Position numbers and translations under genes: made by a program. A stretch of DNA of 58,802 nt from NCBI GenBank assembly GCA_003331065.1, contig QENB01000012.1, positions 1 through 58,802 on the forward strand, read 5' to 3'. Positions 54,353-58,802 of the stretch are shown here, piece by piece. The notes beneath the pieces are model-generated. The model was not told the DNA's origin and did no database searches. It saw only the letters and a list, made by a program, of their open reading frames with translations. Each line of letters starts with the position of its first letter. Position 1 is the stretch's first letter. The DNA is from Candidatus Tokpelaia sp. JSC188. GTDB lineage: Bacteria; Pseudomonadota; Alphaproteobacteria; Rhizobiales; Rhizobiaceae.

Positions 54353-54770
54353 GAATTACTGAAAACTATTCAGTTTTTAGCCGTATTGCACATTCCAGCG
54401 TTCGATGTTTTGAACTCGATTAAGAGATCGCATTGTCGCTTTAATTATTTCTTTGTCTGCAAAAGCTATAGTTATCTTCTAAATAAAATTAAGTCGAAGA
54501 GGAAACATCGAAGCAACATCGATGGCATGGCAACAAAGCCATCGGGTAGTAATCATTCCTTAAAGTACCGCTTTGCATGTTTATTTATAATGTTTAGTTC
54601 GACTTTCCTTTAGACATGATTAAGGAGGCGTTTTTGATTGCCTTAAGACCTTTATTTTATAAGGTTGTTTAAGTATCTAATTCCCAAGTGCTACTTGTAA
54701 TCTCACTTTGGCTATGAGGCAAAGAATTTTTGAGTATGCAAAAATATAATGATCGAAAAGGTGGTTGTGC
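54353..54770. other. Gap between cspA terminator and the AsmA-like gene
   Basis: About 420 bases. A plus-strand frame (54332-54613) overlaps the cspA terminator and has no family resemblance, so it is not called. rpsU, often near cspA, is not found. The AsmA-like start has AAAAGGTGG before it. Confidence 0.4.
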
Positions 54771-56597
54771 ATGTTGGGTAGTCGAAAAATAAAATTTTCT
54801 GCCTTATTTTTGATCGTCTTATCCCTATTTATTATCTCTATTGCTACTATCGTACCCCTTCTTGTTTCGAGCGATGCAATTCAGATACGTTTAACCCATG
54901 ACTTAAGCACATGGACTGGTTACACTGCACAACTACGCGAGCGCCCATATATTTCTATTTTTCCTTCACTGAAGGCATCACTAACAGGTGTTACTTTAAT
55001 AGATACAAACAATAATGGATTATCACTTATGAATGTTGAGCACATAGAAGTAGATTTATCTCTTTACGAGGCCGTGCTTGGCAAAATCCGTTTTTCAGAA
55101 ATACGGATTATCAATCCACGTTTTACAATTAACAGCCCTATACAGACTCTTTCCAATTCTGAAGGAATATTTGATACCGTTATTCGTAAAGCCGGAAAAT
55201 TTGTTAAGCAAAATTCTAAAAAACCAAACTTGCAATTTCTTGATCAACCCTTCGGTCGTATCTTGATTAAAGAAGGAACCCTAGCTTATCGAGCTACACA
55301 AAAAAGACAAGAAGAAGAAATCACTCACATTAATGCTATAGTCGATTGGCCTCAATTTACTCGTGCAGCAACTCTCAAAGCGTCAGGATGGTGGCATAAG
55401 TCACTAATAAATCTGACCATAAAAACTGATCAAGCGCTTTTGTTGATGACTGGTAAAACTAGTTCAGTTCGCGTTAGCATCAACGCCAACCGAATTGGGC
55501 TTACTTTCATTGGAAAAGCCCGATTTTCTGATAAATTTCTGCTTGACGGACATATTGCTTCACGTTTCCTTGCCTGGGATCAAAGTATAGAATGGATCGA
55601 TAGTATAAATTCTTTTGGCGCATACATAAAGGAACCTATTGTTTGGGAATCATTCTTTAAAGCTCAACCTGATCATATTGAATTCAATGACATTATCTTC
55701 ACACTTGGTAATGACAATGCACGAGGTGCCCTTGAAATTGCATTTCAAGATAACATACCCATTATTAACGGCTCCCTTGCATTTGAAACCTTAAATCTTA
55801 ATCAATTTTTTCCTCTTTTCTTTCTAAACAAAAGCATTTTTTCTGATCTTTCTTCCTTTAAGCGTTTTGGGCTTGACATGCGTCTTTCAACATCCGAGAC
55901 TAGCATTCAAAGTGCCACCGTAAATGATCTTGCTGCCTCGATCCAGATCCGTAATGGTAGGTTGGTTTTTGATATCGGCAACGCACAGATTTTCGGTGGT
56001 ACCGCTCAAGCCAATGTTCAGCTTCAACACAATAGCCAGTGCGCCATTTTGTTGGAAAGCCGTTTGTCAGCTAGAAATATCAATCTTAAACAATTACTAA
56101 AAACATTAGGTAAGAAACCTATACTAGATAGCAATGCCAATTTAACCCTCAGTTTACAATCCACATTTCCGCAGTGGTCTGACTTCCTACAGAATGCTTA
56201 CGGTAAGCTTGCTTTTGATCTCGGACAGGGCAAGTTAGAAAATTTCGATATGAAAGCTCTTATGCAGCAAATCGATGCAGGAAAAACATTTACGGTTGAA
56301 ACAACAAATAATACATCTTTCACCTTTGATAAGGTCAATAGCAAAGCTGTTATTAAAAATGAGAAGATAAATTTCGATTTTATCACTTTATATTTCGGCC
56401 AGCAGATTATTGACGTTTACGGTAAGATTGACAGCTTTAAAAATAATTTAAAGCTTATAGGAATAATAGACCTTCCAAGAACCATCGATAGTATATGCGC
56501 GGACACACAATGCATAGATAAAAGCTTACTACCCATACGTCGATTTACTATCAAGGGTTCTTGGCTAAACCCGCTAATTTCACCCTTAACCGGATGA
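54771..56597 (+). CDS. AsmA-family envelope protein
   Basis: 608 residues from the ATG at 54771; a TTG at 54765 would add two. One N-terminal membrane anchor (about 9-30) then a long periplasmic beta-groove region with repeated AsmA-type segments (IFPSLKASLTGVTL; DMKALMQQIDAG in the C-terminal part). AsmA-like proteins move or organise phospholipids between membranes. Function by family only. Confidence 0.85.
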   Translation: MLGSRKIKFSALFLIVLSLFIISIATIVPLLVSSDAIQIRLTHDLSTWTGYTAQLRERPYISIFPSLKASLTGVTLIDTNNNGLSLMNVEHIEVDLSLYEAVLGKIRFSEIRIINPRFTINSPIQTLSNSEGIFDTVIRKAGKFVKQNSKKPNLQFLDQPFGRILIKEGTLAYRATQKRQEEEITHINAIVDWPQFTRAATLKASGWWHKSLINLTIKTDQALLLMTGKTSSVRVSINANRIGLTFIGKARFSDKFLLDGHIASRFLAWDQSIEWIDSINSFGAYIKEPIVWESFFKAQPDHIEFNDIIFTLGNDNARGALEIAFQDNIPIINGSLAFETLNLNQFFPLFFLNKSIFSDLSSFKRFGLDMRLSTSETSIQSATVNDLAASIQIRNGRLVFDIGNAQIFGGTAQANVQLQHNSQCAILLESRLSARNINLKQLLKTLGKKPILDSNANLTLSLQSTFPQWSDFLQNAYGKLAFDLGQGKLENFDMKALMQQIDAGKTFTVETTNNTSFTFDKVNSKAVIKNEKINFDFITLYFGQQIIDVYGKIDSFKNNLKLIGIIDLPRTIDSICADTQCIDKSLLPIRRFTIKGSWLNPLISPLTG

Positions 56598-56798
56598 GCT
56601 CATCTACTGTGATATATTTTACTTTACTGCTTGTGCTGAAAATTATTTCAAAATAAAGCTGGATTTCATCCTATTTGTTCATACATGGTATAATTGTCTA
56701 CCATCTTTAACTTTACATGTAATACCTTGAATATCCACACGCCACATCTAAGCATGTGCGAGATCGCAAGGCATTTCTAAACTTATCCTGAGTAACCC

Positions 56799-56890
56799 TG
56801 GCAGAGAGAATGGGATTCGAACCCATGAGAACTTTTTCGAGCTCTACTCCCTTAGCAGGGGAGCGCCTTCGACCACTCGGCCATCTCTCC
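56799..56890 (-). tRNA. tRNA-Ser (anticodon GCU)
   Basis: 92 nt on the minus strand, class II with a long variable arm, beginning GGAGAGATGGCCGAGTGG. The anticodon loop reads CTGCTAA (anticodon GCT), then GGTTCGAATCCC for the T arm. The acceptor stem GGAGAGA pairs with TCTCTCT (one G-U) and CCA is encoded. Confidence 0.97.
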
Positions 56891-57098
56891 GATAAAGGCG
56901 GAAATAACGCGTCTTTTATTAGAGTGCAAGCTTTCTCTCAAAATATATCAGTCAAACTGAAAAATATTAATTTTGACAAAGGCAATTCTTTTCTGATCTT
57001 TGGTTCTTAGTAAGAAACACTTGAAAATAATCCCTTATTGTACAGCAGTCTAAATCTGAAAAATTGGGGATGATATGTAAATATTAAAAATATTCTTT

Positions 57099-57356
57099 TT
57101 GACTGTAGTAGCAGAAAGAACCAGCTTCAATTTTCAAGTTGGCTACGAGGAAGCAGGGACATTTGCTTCTTCCCTCAACTTGGTACGTGAATTAGCTTCA
57201 GGGCTAACCCTTACGCCAGAAGTATCTTATATTGCATGGAACAACAAATACAGCGGATCCTACATAGACTCTGATCTTGGAACTGTTGATGTAGGTACTT
57301 CCTTAAAAGGCAGAGACGCTATTCAGGGAATGCTCCGACTGCAATACTCTTTCTGA
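57099..57356 (+). pseudogene. C-terminal stub of an Omp2b-like porin
   Basis: 85 codons that begin within a porin: no signal peptide and no first strands. 57120-57258 is identical, base for base, to 58664-58802 inside the next porin gene. The stub keeps the terminal beta-strand ending in Phe (MLRLQYSF). The upstream TTG is not a believable start. Likely left by recombination between tandem porin copies. Confidence 0.85.
57120..57258 (+). repeat. Exact direct repeat, copy 1
   Basis: 139 bases identical to 58664-58802 (spacing 1544). Identity begins with ACCAGC and may extend further beyond the window edge on copy 2. Confidence 0.93.
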
Positions 57357-57652
57357 TCTTTTAATAGCGCTGACTCTCTCATTATATTTTTTCAGAAATA
57401 ATTTGGAATTATAATTCCTAAGGAACGATTTTGTATCTTTTTTGCAACAATACTAAAGTATAGTTTGTAATATTAAGCTAACTAATAATTTCCTAGTTGT
57501 GTCTTCAAATGCGATAGCTATGTTGGCAGTATAAAATCGAGGAATCTACCAAAGGTTGCCTCTTATTAGAACGGAGGAGTAAAAAACCTTCTTTGAAAAT
57601 GTAGTTTGCCCCTCCCCATTAGTATTTTAGAATTTTTGAGCGGAGATTATAC
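57357..57652. other. Porin upstream region
   Basis: 296 bases between the stub and the porin ATG, AT-rich. It holds the porin leader; an isolated CGGAGGAG-like site near 57571 has no start codon after it and may be a relic. No gene seen. Confidence 0.4.
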
Positions 57653-58802
57653 ATGAATATCAAGAGTCTTCTTTTAGGGTCCACTGCAGCTTTGTTTGCA
57701 GTTTCCAGCGTTCGTGCTGCTAGTATTACCGTAGGTGAACCGGAACCCATAAAATATGTGAGTGTCTGTGATACCTATGGTGCTGGTTATTTCTATATCC
57801 CAGGAACCGAAACTTGCATGCGCATTTCCGGCGATGTGCATTCAGAAATCAAAGGTGGCGATAATATTGGCGCAAGACAGGTAGGAGATCGAGACCGTGA
57901 CTCCTATGCATGGCGTAGCCAAGCAACGCTTCGCTCTCACACAGCTTCTGAAACAGATTTTGGTACAATGCGCACCTTTATTGAACTTCGTTCGCAATGG
58001 GATAGCGGTGCTGAATTCGGGTCATCAACAGATTCTGCTAGCGGCCAGCTTCGTTTTGCTTTTATTGAGTTTGGCGGCCTACATGTCGGCCTTGATGAAT
58101 CCATCTTCAGCAATTGGACAGGTTACTTTGGAAATGTTCTCAACGATGATGTTTTAAACCCCATGGCTTACACTCGTACCAATGTTATTAGTTATACCTT
58201 CAATACAGGCGACGGTTTTTCTGCCATTCTCGGTTTTGAACAGGGTAACAGCGATGGCGATAATGAAGGATTCCGCTTTAATAGCGCAGGTAATTTGGAA
58301 CAGCGCAAACTTGGGCAACAGATTGATGGTTATACACCAAATGTCATTGCTGGTGTAAAATATACACAGGGCTGGGGCGATTTATCTGCTGTTGCGGCTT
58401 ATGACGCTTATTATTCAGAATGGGCTGGAAAAGTACGCTTTGATGTTAATCTAACTGATCAGTTCTCAGTTTGGGCAATGGGCGGTTATAAATCTATGAA
58501 AGATTATTACAATGTAGATGACACCTATGGGAAACAAAATATGAATGAAATTCAGGCAGATCCAAACCATTTAGGTATCTACAGAGTAGCCAATTCAATC
58601 TATGGAGATTGGGGCGGTGCATGGACTGTTTGGGGCGGAAGTTCATATAAATTCACACCAGAGACCAGCTTCAATTTTCAAGTTGGCTACGAGGAAGCAG
58701 GGACATTTGCTTCTTCCCTCAACTTGGTACGTGAATTAGCTTCAGGGCTAACCCTTACGCCAGAAGTATCTTATATTGCATGGAACAACAAATACAGCGG
58801 AT
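57653..58802 (+). CDS. Omp2b-like porin (3' end cut by window)
   Basis: Major outer-membrane diffusion channel of Rhizobiales. Signal peptide MNIKSLLLGSTAALFAVSSV ending RA before ASITV; then VSVCDTYGAGYFYIPGTETC with two cysteines, a hallmark of the Porin_2 family, and alternating beta-strands. 383 codons are in the window; the last strands are beyond it. CGGAG precedes the ATG. The last 139 bases repeat the stub at 57120. Confidence 0.93.
   Translation, partial: MNIKSLLLGSTAALFAVSSVRAASITVGEPEPIKYVSVCDTYGAGYFYIPGTETCMRISGDVHSEIKGGDNIGARQVGDRDRDSYAWRSQATLRSHTASETDFGTMRTFIELRSQWDSGAEFGSSTDSASGQLRFAFIEFGGLHVGLDESIFSNWTGYFGNVLNDDVLNPMAYTRTNVISYTFNTGDGFSAILGFEQGNSDGDNEGFRFNSAGNLEQRKLGQQIDGYTPNVIAGVKYTQGWGDLSAVAAYDAYYSEWAGKVRFDVNLTDQFSVWAMGGYKSMKDYYNVDDTYGKQNMNEIQADPNHLGIYRVANSIYGDWGGAWTVWGGSSYKFTPETSFNFQVGYEEAGTFASSLNLVRELASGLTLTPEVSYIAWNNKYSG
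58664..58802 (+). repeat. Exact direct repeat, copy 2 (runs to window edge)
   Basis: Identical to 57120-57258; encodes the C-terminal part of the porin. The right border is unknown because the window ends here. Confidence 0.93.

Noticed and set aside
54332-54613. 93-codon frame after cspA
   Set aside because: It starts within the cspA terminator and has no family features.
56810-57010. Frame antisense to tRNA-Ser
   Set aside because: Typical false frame across a tRNA gene.
57897-58157. 86-codon frame within the porin
   Set aside because: It is an off-frame reading of the porin gene, which is continuous from 57653.

Overview
The window reads as one AT-rich chromosomal segment of an alphaproteobacterium of the Rhizobiales (Hyphomicrobiales), most like the Bartonellaceae and relatives. 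The evidence is an Omp2b-type porin, alphaproteobacterial neighbourhoods (hemE-maf-aroE-coaE-dnaQ; rho-mnmE-mnmG-parA-parB; argH next to a TlpA-like gene and lysA; lptC-lptA-lptB), AT-rich base use and many long non-coding gaps. Loose spacing plus gene stubs and missing neighbours (no rsmG between mnmG and parA, no DUF299/ppsR beside hemE, a truncated porin, a likely regulator relic upstream of ilvC) fits a host-associated genome under reduction. It still makes its own lysine, arginine, leucine, BCAA, shikimate, heme and PLP. Species cannot be fixed from the sequence alone.

Layout. 1-1632: MsbA-like ABC exporter (minus, cut by the window edge). 1812-5613: translation block rpmE, rimM, trmD, rplS, then leuC. 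6168-9611: sdhCDAB. 9935-12897 (minus): lysA, a small lipoprotein gene, argH, divergent from a TlpA-like gene. 13931-19769: PduO adenosyltransferase, dapF-mtaB-ftsY, yciB, gloB. 19988-28525 (minus): parB, parA, a parS site, mnmG, mnmE, rho, hemJ, hemE. 28526-29116: AT-rich gap that is the best candidate for the chromosomal origin. 29117-37089 (plus): maf-aroE-coaE, dnaQ, polA, cls. 37544-42005 (minus): Bax-inhibitor family gene, lspA, two RNA methyltransferases, LapA-like gene, ihfB. 42269-44371: lptC-lptA-lptB. 45054-51100 (minus): aspC, CbiM-type permease, hsp20, ilvC, pdxJ. 51866-56597: greA, LpsB-like glycosyltransferase, cspA, AsmA-like gene. 56799-58802: tRNA-Ser(GCU), a porin stub and the porin gene itself (cut by the edge).

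How it fits together: the 20-37 kb part is a replication hub. Genes on both sides point away from the hemE-maf gap, ParA/ParB and a near-perfect parS site lie about 6.5 kb from it, and DnaA-box matches are present. Outer-membrane biogenesis is spread over the rest (lptC-A-B, a LptM-like lipoprotein, LpsB-like transferase, AsmA-like protein, LspA, porin).

No CRISPR array, insertion sequence, prophage or defence island was seen, and I did not find a clearly new multi-gene system. The most notable observations are loss of two of four catalytic carboxylates in the PolA proofreading domain, parS surviving where rsmG is gone, a porin stub exactly repeated in the neighbouring porin, and structured leaders before the Bax-inhibitor gene and cspA.
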